From Exiguobacterium sp. TNDT2 (GTDB lineage Bacteria > Bacillota > Bacilli > Exiguobacteriales > Exiguobacteriaceae), in the NCBI RefSeq assembly GCF_003331145.1, contig NZ_QLVE01000014.1, positions 1-64,000 of the forward strand: a stretch of 64,000 nt of DNA, read 5' to 3'. A model generated the notes under the pieces. It ran no database searches and was not told the origin of the DNA. It saw only the letters and a list, made by a program, of their open reading frames with translations. Shown here piece by piece: positions 41,893 to 51,424 of this stretch (its first letter is position 1; each line of letters opens with the position of its first letter). The position numbers were made by a program, and so were the translations under genes.

Positions 41893-43677
41893 ATGATCAA
41901 AGAAGCTATCTATCACCGCGCCATGTCCCCTTTCGTGTACAAGTACGACCGAGAAACGATACATATTCGGTTTCATACAAAAAGAAATGATATCCAATCT
42001 GTGGACTTAATTTGGAACGATCCGTATGACTGGCACTCGGAAGATCCGGCTATGTGGAACTTTGATCCAAACAAGCCGAGTTTCTGGCGTACGTTCGAGA
42101 CACCGATGGAAAGGATCGGTCACGATGAGCAGTACGACTACTGGTTCATCGCCATCAAACCGCCGTTCCGCCGACTCCGCTACGGCTTCCGTCTCCACGA
42201 CGGGAACGAGACGGCCGTCTATACTGAAAAAGGTTGGTTTGAAGACAAACCACTTGATGACACAGGCTACTATTTCTGCATCCCGTTCATCAATCCAGTC
42301 GACATCTTCCACGCCCCGTCATGGGTGAAGGACACGGTCTGGTATCAAATCTTCCCGGACCGGTTCGCGAATGGCGATCCATCCAATGATCCGGAAGGCA
42401 CGCTCCCATGGAATAGCACCGAACCGACGATCACGAACTTCTTTGGCGGCGATTTCCAAGGCATCATCGACCATATCGACCACATCGTCGACCTCGGCAT
42501 CACCGGAATTTACTTCTGCCCGATCTTCAAAGCGACGACGAACCATAAATACGACACGCTCGACTATATGGAAATCGATCCACAATTCGGTACGAAAGAA
42601 CAGTTCAAGCAACTCGTCGACCTTCTCCATGAGAATGGCATCAAAGTCATGCTCGACGCCGTGTTCAACCATGTCGGCTACAACCACCCTTGGTTCTTAG
42701 ACGTCGTCGAGAACGGACCGCAGTCGGAGTACCGTGACTGGTTCTATCTTCGCGACTTCCCGATCGAGACGACGCCGAAGCCGAACTACGACACGTTCGC
42801 TTTCGAGAAGAACATGCCGAAAATCAATACGGAGCATCCGGCGCTAAAAGCTTATCTATTAGAAGTCGCCCGCTACTGGGTCGAAGAGTTCGGCATCGAC
42901 GGTTGGCGGTTAGATGTGGCGAACGAGGTTGATCACGCGTTCTGGCGCGATTTCCGTAAAGCTGTGAAACAAGCAAATCCGGAAGCGTACATCCTCGGTG
43001 AGATTTGGCATGACGCCCAACCATGGCTTCAAGGCGATCAGTTCGATGCGGTCATGAACTATCCGTTCACGAACGCGAGCCTGAACTATTTCGCGCTCGA
43101 CCGGACGTCCGCTTCCGAGTTCCGCAATGAATTGACGCGCGTCGAGATGATGAACACGACGAACGTGAACGAAGTGACGTTCAACTTGATCGACTCGCAC
43201 GATACACCTCGTGCCCTCACCCGGGCAAAAGGACATAAAGGAAAGTTCAAGCTGCTCATGACGTCGATGCTCACGTATACAGGCAGCCCTTGTATCTATT
43301 ACGGGGACGAGATCGGCCTCGAAGGTGAACAAGACCCAGGTTGCCGTCGTTGCATGCCGTGGAACGAAGCCGAGGAAGATCGCGAATTGTTCCGGTATGT
43401 ACAGAAATTGATTCGACTCCGCAAAGAGCATCCGGTGCTCGCGAACAGCGGGTCATATCGTTTCAATCTCGTTGATGACAATGACAATGCCCTCATCATC
43501 GAGCGCGGTACAAAAGACGAGACGTATTTGATATACTTCAATAACTCAGATTCCGTGTCGAAGCTCAACCCGCTCGTCCATACCGGAAGCGCCTATGATT
43601 TATTGCGCGACCGTGATGTAGACTCGCTCGAAGTCGAACTGGCGCCGTTCAGCGCCACGATTTTAAAAATGAAATAA
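41893..43677 (+). CDS. cytoplasmic GH13 neopullulanase/cyclomaltodextrinase-type enzyme
   Basis: 594 residues without signal peptide: an N-terminal CBM34-like domain (1-125), GH13 barrel with DAVFNHVGYNHPW, nucleophile Asp in DGWRLDVANEVDH, acid/base Glu in LGEIWHDAQPW and third Asp in LIDSHDTPR, then a C-terminal beta domain. The N-domain marks the GH13_20 group, which degrades cyclodextrins, pullulan and imported maltodextrins. It is divergent from mdxE across shared operators, so it likely processes what MdxEFG imports. Confidence 0.92.
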   Translation: MIKEAIYHRAMSPFVYKYDRETIHIRFHTKRNDIQSVDLIWNDPYDWHSEDPAMWNFDPNKPSFWRTFETPMERIGHDEQYDYWFIAIKPPFRRLRYGFRLHDGNETAVYTEKGWFEDKPLDDTGYYFCIPFINPVDIFHAPSWVKDTVWYQIFPDRFANGDPSNDPEGTLPWNSTEPTITNFFGGDFQGIIDHIDHIVDLGITGIYFCPIFKATTNHKYDTLDYMEIDPQFGTKEQFKQLVDLLHENGIKVMLDAVFNHVGYNHPWFLDVVENGPQSEYRDWFYLRDFPIETTPKPNYDTFAFEKNMPKINTEHPALKAYLLEVARYWVEEFGIDGWRLDVANEVDHAFWRDFRKAVKQANPEAYILGEIWHDAQPWLQGDQFDAVMNYPFTNASLNYFALDRTSASEFRNELTRVEMMNTTNVNEVTFNLIDSHDTPRALTRAKGHKGKFKLLMTSMLTYTGSPCIYYGDEIGLEGEQDPGCRRCMPWNEAEEDRELFRYVQKLIRLRKEHPVLANSGSYRFNLVDDNDNALIIERGTKDETYLIYFNNSDSVSKLNPLVHTGSAYDLLRDRDVDSLEVELAPFSATILKMK

Positions 43678-43688
43678 ATTCGGTTTTC

Positions 43689-43714
43689 CACCCGTTTCGG
43701 CGGGTGTTTTTTTT
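43689..43714 (+). terminator. neopullulanase gene terminator
   Basis: CACCCG (43689-43694) and CGGGTG (43701-43706), followed by eight Ts. Confidence 0.85.
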
Positions 43715-43835
43715 GTTGAAAATAATTTACCAAATCCCTTTCTTTTTCATTTCAAAAGGAGTAACATGACCCTTGTGATTTTGACAACGTAAATATTTCA
43801 TAGAGAGAATTGTAGAAAACAAGGGAGAATACACC

Positions 43836-45194
43836 ATGCCGACAAAAGACACCGAACAGCTCAGTTTATTTAAAATCTCGTGGCCGATCTTCATCGAGCT
43901 CGCACTCCATATGGGGACCGGGATCATCGCCACGCTCATGCTCGCCCATTACTCAGATGCCGCCGCTTCCGCGGTCGGCGTCGCCAACCAAATCTTGAAC
44001 GTCTTCTTAATCGTCTTCAGCGTGACCTCGGTCGGAGCGACCATTTTAATTGGTCAAGCGATCGGTGCCAACCGGATGAAGAAGAGCCGCGACTTCGCCC
44101 GTTCTGCCGTCAGCTTGAATATGTGGCTCGGCGTGCTCATGGTCGCCGTCGTCTTTTTGTTCGGCGAGACGTTCCTTCGCTTGTTCGGTTTATCCGATGA
44201 GTTGTTCGACCACGGTTTGTTGTTCTTGCAAATCGTCGGGTTGTCGCTGTTCACTGAAGCGCTCATCATGGCGCTCAGTTCGGTTCTCCGGAGTCATGGG
44301 ATGACGAAGCATGCGATGCTCGCGACGCTCCTAATCGATATCATCACAGCCATCGGAGCGATGCTCGCTGTCATGGGCTGGTTCGGTCTTCCGGTCACGG
44401 GTGTCGCCGGTGTCGCGTGGGCCATCGTCATCGCCCGCTTCTCGGCCATGGTCTTGTTATTTTGGATCGTCAAGAAGCGGCTCTTGCTCCGCTTCCCGCT
44501 CAAAGAATTGATTCGTCCGAAACGCGACGACATTCGTGCCTTGTTACAGATTGGCGTCCCATCGGCCGGAGAGAACTTGTCATATCAGTTCTCACAAATC
44601 ATCATCACCGGTTTCATCGCTACGATGGGCGAGGCTTCCCTAGCCGCCCGGGTATATGTCATGAACTTGTCGATGCTCGCCTTCTTGTTCACGGTCGCTG
44701 TCGCCCAAGGAACGCAGCTATTGATTGCTCGTGACATCGGCGGAAAACGGTTCAAAGAAGCGTATACTCGTGCCGTGAAGACGTTGAAGCTCGCCATGTT
44801 CGCATCGCTCGTCGCGTCGCTCGGACTCGCCGTATTCGGCAAGTCGCTGCTCGGCCTGTTCACATCGAACCCAGACATCATCGCCGTCGGGGTGCCGATT
44901 TTATGGGCGACGCTCATTCTTGAGCCAGGTCGTGCCATGAACATCGTCTTGATGGGCTCGCTCAAATCGGTCGGTGACGTTCGCTTCCCGGTCATGATCG
45001 GGATCGCCTCGATGTGGGGCGTCGCCGTCGTCTTCAGTTATTTGTTCGGCCTCCAGATGGGACTTGGCGTCCTCGGAATTTGGCTCGCCTTCTCGCTTGA
45101 CGAGTGGTTCCGCGGTTTCTTCGCCTTCCGTCGTTGGAAATACGGCACGTGGCAACAAAAAGGGTTCCAATTCGAACCGAAGCCAACTTCATAA
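43836..45194 (+). CDS. MATE-family efflux transporter
   Basis: 452 residues, twelve transmembrane helices in two related halves (AHYSDAAASAVGVANQILN near residue 35 and GEASLAARVYVMNL in the second half), the multidrug and toxin extrusion fold driven by sodium or protons. Preceded by AAGGGAG. Single gene with a terminator; drug range unknown. Confidence 0.92.
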   Translation: MPTKDTEQLSLFKISWPIFIELALHMGTGIIATLMLAHYSDAAASAVGVANQILNVFLIVFSVTSVGATILIGQAIGANRMKKSRDFARSAVSLNMWLGVLMVAVVFLFGETFLRLFGLSDELFDHGLLFLQIVGLSLFTEALIMALSSVLRSHGMTKHAMLATLLIDIITAIGAMLAVMGWFGLPVTGVAGVAWAIVIARFSAMVLLFWIVKKRLLLRFPLKELIRPKRDDIRALLQIGVPSAGENLSYQFSQIIITGFIATMGEASLAARVYVMNLSMLAFLFTVAVAQGTQLLIARDIGGKRFKEAYTRAVKTLKLAMFASLVASLGLAVFGKSLLGLFTSNPDIIAVGVPILWATLILEPGRAMNIVLMGSLKSVGDVRFPVMIGIASMWGVAVVFSYLFGLQMGLGVLGIWLAFSLDEWFRGFFAFRRWKYGTWQQKGFQFEPKPTS

Positions 45195-45203
45195 CCAATC
45201 GAA

Positions 45204-45237
45204 AAGAAGCGGTCGCTGTGACCGCTTCTTTTTTTAT
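45204..45237. terminator. bidirectional terminator
   Basis: AAGAAGCGGTC (45204-45214) and GACCGCTTCTT (45220-45230), T runs on both sides, between the convergent MATE and enoyl-CoA hydratase genes. Confidence 0.88.
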
Positions 45238-45240
45238 CGA

Positions 45241-45975
45241 TTATCGATTTAAGAACGCCTGCATCGCTTGGCGATGGACGTCCGTCTGACCACACTTCCG
45301 TTGCCAGATGATTTCTTGCTCGAGCCCGTCTTCGAACGATTCGGCCCGGAACAACGCCTTCATGCCCTGTACCGCCGTCGGTGACTGGGCGGCGAGCGTC
45401 TCGGCATATGTCGTCAACCGCTCCAAGTACGCCTCATCCTCGACGAGCTCGGTGACGAGACCGAACGTCTCGGCCTGTTCGGCGCCGATTGTGCTCCCGC
45501 TCCACATCCAAGCAAGCGCGAGGTCTGGGCGCATCAGACGTCGTAAGTGATACGGCCCCCCGGCATCTGCGACGAGACCAATCTTGATGAATGCCGAACT
45601 AAACTTCGTCGACCTGGCGACGAGACGGACGTCCGCCGCGAGCGCTAGACTCAAGCCCGCCCCAGCGACGACTCCGTGAATCCCGGCGATGACCGGTTTC
45701 GGACAAGCTTCGAGCGCCCGGACGAGCGGATGGTAGACCTCCTCTAGGTAGTGGCCATAGTCGGCATCCCCCTCGATCGTCAAATCCTGTCCCGATGAGA
45801 AGCCACGTCCTTGCCCGACAAGGACGATGACTTGGACGGTTTCGTCTGCCACAAGCTCCTCGACTGCTTTCCTTGCTTCGCGGAGCAGCGTCTCATTCAG
45901 CGCGTTCAGTTTCTCCGGCCGGTTCCATTTGAGCCAGCCGACCCCGTTATGTCGTTCTAGTTGAATCGTTTCCAT
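45241..45975 (-). CDS. enoyl-CoA hydratase/isomerase family protein
   Basis: 244 residues with the crotonase oxyanion-hole segments (GRGFSSGQDL and GVVAGAGLSLALAADVRL) and the C-terminal trimerisation helices. The usual hydratase glutamate near position 140 is not evident (SAFIKIGLVADAGGPYHL has Asp, as in PaaG-type isomerases), so an isomerase role is possible. Single gene; ribosome-binding site AAGGGGGAA. Confidence 0.85.
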   Translation of the reverse strand: METIQLERHNGVGWLKWNRPEKLNALNETLLREARKAVEELVADETVQVIVLVGQGRGFSSGQDLTIEGDADYGHYLEEVYHPLVRALEACPKPVIAGIHGVVAGAGLSLALAADVRLVARSTKFSSAFIKIGLVADAGGPYHLRRLMRPDLALAWMWSGSTIGAEQAETFGLVTELVEDEAYLERLTTYAETLAAQSPTAVQGMKALFRAESFEDGLEQEIIWQRKCGQTDVHRQAMQAFLNR

Positions 45976-46128
45976 CCCAATTCCCCCTTTTACTAAAATG
46001 AATCAGTATTCATTTCTATATCGTCCATTCTGTTTCCTTCTTGTCATGAAAACTTTCTGAGTTCGATTGCCCGACGCTACCACTATTTGCTATTCTTAAA
46101 AGAGTCGTTCAACGAAAGGGTGGGGCTG

Positions 46129-46593
46129 ATGCAACTGACGAATGCCGCAAGACAATTGAAACAACGGAACATCCCGTTCACGTACCACTCCTATGAAGTG
46201 GATGCGTCCGACGTCTCCGCCAAACATGTCGCCGCGTCACTCGGTAAACCGCTCGACCAACTGTATAAAACGATTTGTCTCGAGAACGAGGAGCGGCGCT
46301 ACGCCTTTTTCCTCATCTCAGGAGCGTTAGATATCGATTTGAAGGCGGCCGCGAAAGCCTGGGGTGCAAAAAAGGTTTCACCCGTACCGGTGAGAGAACT
46401 CGAGGCGTTGACCGGCTATATCCGCGGCGGAGTCTCGCCGATTGGAGCGAAGAAACGTTTCCCCGTCTTTCTTCATGACAACGCCAGACAAAAAGATACG
46501 ATCATCATCTCGGCCGGAAAACGCGGCTATCAACTCGAACTCACACCGGCTGATTTGCTTCGGTTCACGGACGGTCGCTGGTTCACTCAATAA
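46129..46593 (+). CDS. YbaK/EbsC-type Cys-tRNA(Pro) deacylase
   Basis: 154 residues of the YbaK/ProX editing-domain fold: PFTYHSYEVDASDVSAKHVAASLG at the start, the catalytic lysine region QLYKTICLEN, and GYIRGGVSPIGAKKRFP. It hydrolyses cysteine mischarged on tRNA(Pro). ATG 46129 has AAAGGGTGGGG before it; upstream in-frame codons lack signals. Confidence 0.92.
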   Translation: MQLTNAARQLKQRNIPFTYHSYEVDASDVSAKHVAASLGKPLDQLYKTICLENEERRYAFFLISGALDIDLKAAAKAWGAKKVSPVPVRELEALTGYIRGGVSPIGAKKRFPVFLHDNARQKDTIIISAGKRGYQLELTPADLLRFTDGRWFTQ

Positions 46594-46612
46594 AAAGATG
46601 GAGGCAACACCT

Positions 46613-47311
46613 ATGTGGAAAGAACGAATCCGCTCGTGGATTCCTAACTCATTTACGTTCGGTAACCTGTTTTGCGGCGTCTTGGCGATTGTCTATGCCG
46701 CGCGAGGAGACTTTTCGAATGCCACGTTATTGATTATCATCGCCATGATGCTCGACAGTCTAGACGGACGGCTAGCCCGTATGCTCGGAGTGGCCGGTGA
46801 TTTTGGAAAAGAACTCGACTCGCTCGCTGATGTCGTCACGTTCGGGGTCGCCCCGGCGCTTCTCGCCTACTACACGTTCTTTATCGATTACGGCAACTAT
46901 GGTCTCTTCTTCGCCGCCTTGTTCCCGTTATTCGGTGCTTATCGTTTGGCCCGCTTCAACTTGTCGGCGACGAACGTCACGGCCAGTTACTTCTCGGGTG
47001 TCCCGATTACAGCGGCCGGCGGGCTCCTCGCCGTCGTGACGACGTTCGGGGACCAGATCAACGAGCTCCTCACCCCGATCTTCTTCACGGGTCTCGCTCT
47101 GCTCATGGTCAGCCGTGTCCGTATCCCGAGCTTTAAAGATGTGCCGCTTCCGCGCCACTCGTTCATCATCACGGTCAGTCTCATTTATTTGACGTACATG
47201 ATTTTCGCCCGCTGGAAAGAATGGCCATCATTTTGGTTCATCGCCGTCACATTCTATGTTTTGTTCATTGCCTTCTCGTTCGTCAAGAAACGGAAACGGA
47301 TGGCAAATTGA
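46613..47311 (+). CDS. pssA: CDP-diacylglycerol-serine O-phosphatidyltransferase
   Basis: 232 residues, about six to seven transmembrane helices, with the CDP-alcohol phosphotransferase motif DGRLARMLGVAGDFGKELDSLAD (residues about 43-65). ATG 46613 has GGAGG eight bases upstream; the frame extending back into the YbaK gene is rejected. It makes phosphatidylserine, the substrate of the psd product encoded at 26.8-27.6 kb. Here pssA sits 20 nt after the YbaK gene and may be co-transcribed with it. Confidence 0.92.
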   Translation: MWKERIRSWIPNSFTFGNLFCGVLAIVYAARGDFSNATLLIIIAMMLDSLDGRLARMLGVAGDFGKELDSLADVVTFGVAPALLAYYTFFIDYGNYGLFFAALFPLFGAYRLARFNLSATNVTASYFSGVPITAAGGLLAVVTTFGDQINELLTPIFFTGLALLMVSRVRIPSFKDVPLPRHSFIITVSLIYLTYMIFARWKEWPSFWFIAVTFYVLFIAFSFVKKRKRMAN

Positions 47312-47312
47312 T

Positions 47313-47338
47313 GGGTCTCTCTCGAGGGGCCCTTTTTT
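47313..47338 (+). terminator. pssA terminator
   Basis: GGGTCTCT, loop CTCG, AGGGGCCC (47313-47332), three G-U pairs, followed by TTTTTT. Confidence 0.75.
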
Positions 47339-47397
47339 GCATGCATTTATTAGACGGGAACCAAAAACCTCTCTAGAATGGGGGTAGAGGTGATGAA

Positions 47398-48150
47398 ATG
47401 AAAGTGTATCCATGGATTTGGAAATGGTTTTTGGTTTGGTATGTCGTCGGGGTCGTCCTCGTCGGCTTTGATTTGTTGCCGAGTTGGCTCGAATGGGCAA
47501 ACCCGGTCTTCTTGTGGCTCGCCGGTGTCATCGGCGGCTGGGTGATTGCGGACGGTGTCCGCCACGCCCGTCTGATCGTCCCGTTCATCTTTTTCGGTTC
47601 GATCGCCGTCGAGACGCTCGGTGTGAAAACCGGGTTCCCGTTCAGTGAGTACATCTATGCCGAGGCGTTCGGTCCGACCGTGTTCGGTGTACCGGTCACG
47701 ATTGGCGCGGCCTGGCTCGCCGTCATCGGCGCCAGTTTTGCCGTCGCCCGCCTATTCTCATTCAAGAACCGGACGCTCTGGCTCGTCCCGTTCCTCGCTG
47801 TTTGGCTCGACATGGCAATCGACCCGGTCGCCGCGAACGTGAAAGGGTACTGGGAATGGGCCAATGACGGTCTCTACTATGACATCCCGACGCAAAACTT
47901 CGTCGGTTGGTTCGGACTGTCGCTCATCTTCTCTTGGTTGCTTGACCGGTTTGAAGTCGAGGCGGAACCGTTGCTACTCGGACATGGACGTTATTTGTTC
48001 GTCATGCTTCACGCCTTGTTTGGCGTCACGGCCGTCAACGCTGGCCTCTACGGCATCGGTGTACTCAGCATCGTGACAGCAGCAGGCCTCATCTTGCTAG
48101 AACGGAGGAGCCGACATGATCGAAGCGAGCAAAAAGAAATGGTTCAATAA
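47398..48150 (+). CDS. CruF-like carotenoid biosynthesis membrane protein
   Basis: 250 residues with seven or so transmembrane helices and the signature segments GVKTGFPFSEYIYAEAFGP, LDMAIDPVAANVKGYWEWANDGLYYDIPTQNFVGW. This is the DUF422/CruF family, whose characterised members hydrate the psi end of carotenoids (1',2'-hydratase). Here it would add a tertiary hydroxyl for the glycosyltransferase two genes on. First of four overlapping rightward genes. The hydratase role is inferred from the family. Confidence 0.85.
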   Translation: MKVYPWIWKWFLVWYVVGVVLVGFDLLPSWLEWANPVFLWLAGVIGGWVIADGVRHARLIVPFIFFGSIAVETLGVKTGFPFSEYIYAEAFGPTVFGVPVTIGAAWLAVIGASFAVARLFSFKNRTLWLVPFLAVWLDMAIDPVAANVKGYWEWANDGLYYDIPTQNFVGWFGLSLIFSWLLDRFEVEAEPLLLGHGRYLFVMLHALFGVTAVNAGLYGIGVLSIVTAAGLILLERRSRHDRSEQKEMVQ

Positions 48151-48811
48151 CTTGTTTTCGACGTTCGTGAAAGAACGTCAAATCCGTCCGTTTTTCCATA
48201 CGATTTACGTCCGGGCCGATGATGTGCCGACACCAGGATTGTTTTTGAGCACCCACAGCTCTTGGTGGGACGGGATGATCTTGCTCATGTTGAACGAATA
48301 TTACTTGCGCCACGACGTTCACGTCTTGATGGATGAGGACGGGTTACGCCGCTTTCCATTCTTCCGTCACTTGGGCGCGTTTTCCATCAAAAAAGGCAAG
48401 CTGTCGGACGTGCGGGCCTCGCTCGACTACGCCAATCGGCTATTACTCGCAGGCAAGTCCGTCTGGGTGTTCCCGCAAGGACGCGAGTATCCACAGGAGC
48501 ATCGTCCGCTCGAGATTGGCTCAGGTGTGACGATGTTGCTCCGTCAGCCCGAAGTCCGGCTGTGCGCCATTTATTACACGTTCGCGTCGCACGCCGCCCC
48601 GCTCGTCTATGTGCGCTTCCGCAACCATACGGTCGTCTCCGAGACGAGACGGCTTCAAAAACAAGAGCTCGCCGAAGCAATCGAACGCCTATATGACGAT
48701 ACGCGCGACGACGTGATCACGCAGTCTGACCGCTATATCGCCTTGTTCCCGCCAAAGCGCAGCCTCGCGGATTGGACGGAACACTTGCTCCAAATTGGAA
48801 GAGGCCGCTGA
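48116..48811 (+). CDS. PlsC-like acyltransferase of the carotenoid cluster
   Basis: 231 residues; acyltransferase block I STHSSWWDGMILLM (H-x4-D) near residue 42 and block III VFPQGREYP. It overlaps the CruF-like gene by 35 nt and the glycosyltransferase start by one base (TGATG). Position suggests acylation of the sugar on a carotenoid glycoside, as CrtO does in staphyloxanthin formation, although it is not CrtO by membrane topology. Confidence 0.85.
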   Translation: MIEASKKKWFNNLFSTFVKERQIRPFFHTIYVRADDVPTPGLFLSTHSSWWDGMILLMLNEYYLRHDVHVLMDEDGLRRFPFFRHLGAFSIKKGKLSDVRASLDYANRLLLAGKSVWVFPQGREYPQEHRPLEIGSGVTMLLRQPEVRLCAIYYTFASHAAPLVYVRFRNHTVVSETRRLQKQELAEAIERLYDDTRDDVITQSDRYIALFPPKRSLADWTEHLLQIGRGR

Positions 48812-49878
48812 TGGTGATTTTATCGCTCACTTTCCTTATGTTCGTGTTCACACTCGTCAATTTACTATTTTTACGTCCGCTCACCGCACCCGTTCCCGCT
48901 CCTCCGACTGCGGTGTGCATTCCACTTCGGAACGAAGAACGGAACGTGCCAAAACTCATCACGAGTTTGAAGGCCGCCTTGCCGGATGAATGTCGCGTCT
49001 ATTTATACGAGGACCGGTCTGAGGACGATACATACGAGGCACTCGTTCGAGCCATCGCTGATGATGTCCGCTTCACCATTTTCCGTGGTGTGCCGTTACC
49101 TAAAGGGTGGGCCGGTAAAGTCCACGCGTGTCACCAGTTGGCGAGCCGGACGACCGAGCCGTACGTATTGTTCCTCGATGCTGACGTCACAATCGATTCT
49201 ACGTTCATCGGACGACTCCATGGCACACTCGCCCGTGAAGAGGCGGTCTTCTTGTCTGGTTTTCCACAATTCCCGACTCCGACATGGCTCGGAAAATTGT
49301 TGATTCCGATGCAACACGTTCTGATCGCCCAGCATTTGCCGTTGTTTTGGCGCAAAGTGCGGCACCCCGCCTTCGCCGCGGCCAATGGGATGAACGTGCT
49401 CGTTGAACGAAAAAGTTATAATGACGTCGGGGGACACGCCTCCATCCACGACTCGTTAATCGACGACATCGACCTCTGCCGCGAGTTCAAACGACGAAAA
49501 AAAGTTACATCACTCGTCAACGTTTCACCTTACATCACATGTGATATGTATGCGACGAACGAAGAAGTGTGGAATGGGTTTTCAAAAAACGTATTCAAGG
49601 GAATGAATGAAGCAGTGGGCATCGCCCTTTATTTTCTCTTATACTACGGCACCCAGCTCTCTGCTTTCCTCGCCTTCCTCGTCCGCATGGATTGGGTATC
49701 GTTCTTGGCGTGCGTGTTCGTCTTACTTGCTCGACTCGCAGTCGACGTCAAATCGGGAGGACGTCACTTCTGGCTCCATCCGTTCAGTCTGATCGCCTAC
49801 TTGTTGCTCTTGTCGAGCGCGGTCGTACGCAAGTGGCGACGAAAGCCGATCTCATGGAAAGGCCGTACGTATCAATAA
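48811..49878 (+). CDS. crtQ: GT2-family carotenoid glycosyltransferase (CrtQ-like)
   Basis: 355 residues: an N-terminal helix, a GT2 domain (VCIPLRNEERNVPKLITSL, YEDRSEDDTYEA, and the DxD-type LFLDADVTID) and C-terminal transmembrane helices (about 255-335), the CrtQ layout. ATG 48811 overlaps the acyltransferase stop; GGAAGAGG lies upstream. Predicted to add glucose to the carotenoid hydroxyl or carboxyl. Confidence 0.85.
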   Translation: MVILSLTFLMFVFTLVNLLFLRPLTAPVPAPPTAVCIPLRNEERNVPKLITSLKAALPDECRVYLYEDRSEDDTYEALVRAIADDVRFTIFRGVPLPKGWAGKVHACHQLASRTTEPYVLFLDADVTIDSTFIGRLHGTLAREEAVFLSGFPQFPTPTWLGKLLIPMQHVLIAQHLPLFWRKVRHPAFAAANGMNVLVERKSYNDVGGHASIHDSLIDDIDLCREFKRRKKVTSLVNVSPYITCDMYATNEEVWNGFSKNVFKGMNEAVGIALYFLLYYGTQLSAFLAFLVRMDWVSFLACVFVLLARLAVDVKSGGRHFWLHPFSLIAYLLLLSSAVVRKWRRKPISWKGRTYQ

Positions 49879-49897
49879 TCTCGCTAGGAGGCACAAC

Positions 49898-51364
49898 ATG
49901 AAACAGATCGCTATTATTGGAGCGGGGCTCGGCGGCTTGAGCGCCGCCGTCACCCTTGCCGCCCGCGGTTACGACGTGACCGTCATTGAGAAGAATGAAC
50001 ACGTCGGCGGAAAACTCATGCCAATCGTCACTGATGGACATCGTTTTGACTTCGGACCGAATACAATCACGATGCCGGACGTGTTTCGTTCCGTCATCCG
50101 CAACAGCGGGGCTAACCCGGATGATTATTTCGAACTCGTCAAACTCGAATCGCATACGGTCAATCACTTTTCGGACGGTTCAACGTTCACGTTCCATTCA
50201 GACCGAGAAAAGATGGAAGGCGAGGTCCGCCGTCTGACCGGTGACAAGGCCGATAAAAATCAATTGGCCGCGTATTTAGACGAAGCAGAGAAACTGTTCG
50301 AAATCGCCAACAACCGCTTCTTCACGCGAATGGACTCGAAAATCGATACAGGGCTCTGGGCCGATATGATGAAAGTACATCCGCTCAAGAGCCTTCATGC
50401 GCTCCATAAAAAATATTTTAAAGATCCGCGCATCATCCAAGCACTCGACCGCTATGCGACGTATATCGGCAGCAGTCCGTACGTCACACCGGGCACGTTC
50501 GCCTTGATTTCGCACCTGGAACTGAATGACGGCGTCTATTTCGCCAAAGGCGGGAACTGGACGATCGCGAAAGGCTTCGCCAAACGGGCAAGCGAACTCG
50601 GCGTCGAGTTCCGGCTCGGTCATGAGGTCACGAAAATCGAAGTGACGAACGGGAAGGCGCACGCGGTCGTCATCGACCACGAAGAAGTCATGTCTTGCGA
50701 CGCCGTCCTCTTGAACGGCGAACTGCTCACGCAATATCCGCGGCTCGTCGATGCTTCCGCTCGGCCTTCGTTCCCGGTACCGACGCGCGATACGATTGAA
50801 CCGTCCGTGTCTGCTTTCGTCATTATGGTCGGCTTGAACAAGCGATTGAACTTGGCGCACCATAACGTCTATTTCTCAGACGACTATGAAGCGGAGTTCC
50901 GGGCGCTGTTCGATGAGGAACGGTATGCGGATGAGCCGACGATTTATATCTCGAACTCGGCCCATACGGACCCATCGATGGGAGAAGCTGGCGACAACTT
51001 ATTCATTCTCGTCAACGCGCCGGCCCATATGACCGACATCGATGCTGAGACGTATGAACATTTGATTCGCCGACGTCTTCGAAAATTCGGTGTCGATTGG
51101 GAAGACCACGACGTCGTCTTCCACCGCCGTGTCACCCCGCTCGATTTGACGCGTGATTTTTACGCGTATTATGGGGCACTTTACGGGACATCGGCCAACT
51201 CGAAAAAAGGAGCGTTCTTCCGACCTTCGTCTCGCTCGGAAGATGTGTCGAACATCTGGTTTGCAGGCGGCTCGACCCACCCGGGCGGCGGCAGCCCGAT
51301 GGTGACGCTTTCAGGACAATTCGCAGCCCGGTCGATGTTAGAGGACATACCTCTGACAATTTGA
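49898..51364 (+). CDS. crtP: CrtP-like diapocarotenoid oxygenase
   Basis: A 488-residue FAD enzyme of the phytoene-desaturase superfamily: N-terminal GAGLGGLSAAVTLA dinucleotide fold, DFGPNTITMPDVF, and a C-terminal YYGALYGTSANSKKGAFF and GGSTHPGGGSPMVTLSGQ pattern that agrees with staphylococcal CrtP better than CrtN. It likely oxidises the terminal methyl of diaponeurosporene or diapolycopene. AGGAGG precedes ATG 49898. Last rightward gene before the hairpin-rich sRNA region. Confidence 0.85.
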   Translation: MKQIAIIGAGLGGLSAAVTLAARGYDVTVIEKNEHVGGKLMPIVTDGHRFDFGPNTITMPDVFRSVIRNSGANPDDYFELVKLESHTVNHFSDGSTFTFHSDREKMEGEVRRLTGDKADKNQLAAYLDEAEKLFEIANNRFFTRMDSKIDTGLWADMMKVHPLKSLHALHKKYFKDPRIIQALDRYATYIGSSPYVTPGTFALISHLELNDGVYFAKGGNWTIAKGFAKRASELGVEFRLGHEVTKIEVTNGKAHAVVIDHEEVMSCDAVLLNGELLTQYPRLVDASARPSFPVPTRDTIEPSVSAFVIMVGLNKRLNLAHHNVYFSDDYEAEFRALFDEERYADEPTIYISNSAHTDPSMGEAGDNLFILVNAPAHMTDIDAETYEHLIRRRLRKFGVDWEDHDVVFHRRVTPLDLTRDFYAYYGALYGTSANSKKGAFFRPSSRSEDVSNIWFAGGSTHPGGGSPMVTLSGQFAARSMLEDIPLTI

Positions 51365-51391
51365 ACATTTTGTGAACAGAAGATTCGACAC

Positions 51392-51420
51392 TTGTCGACA
51401 CGGGATAGACATGATAACAT
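51392..51420 (+). promoter_or_regulatory. candidate sRNA promoter
   Basis: TTGTCG (51392-51397), 17-bp spacer, TAACAT (51415-51420). Within the spacing range of a sigma-A promoter and placed just ahead of the first hairpin. Moderate consensus match. Confidence 0.4.
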
Positions 51421-51424
51421 CATA

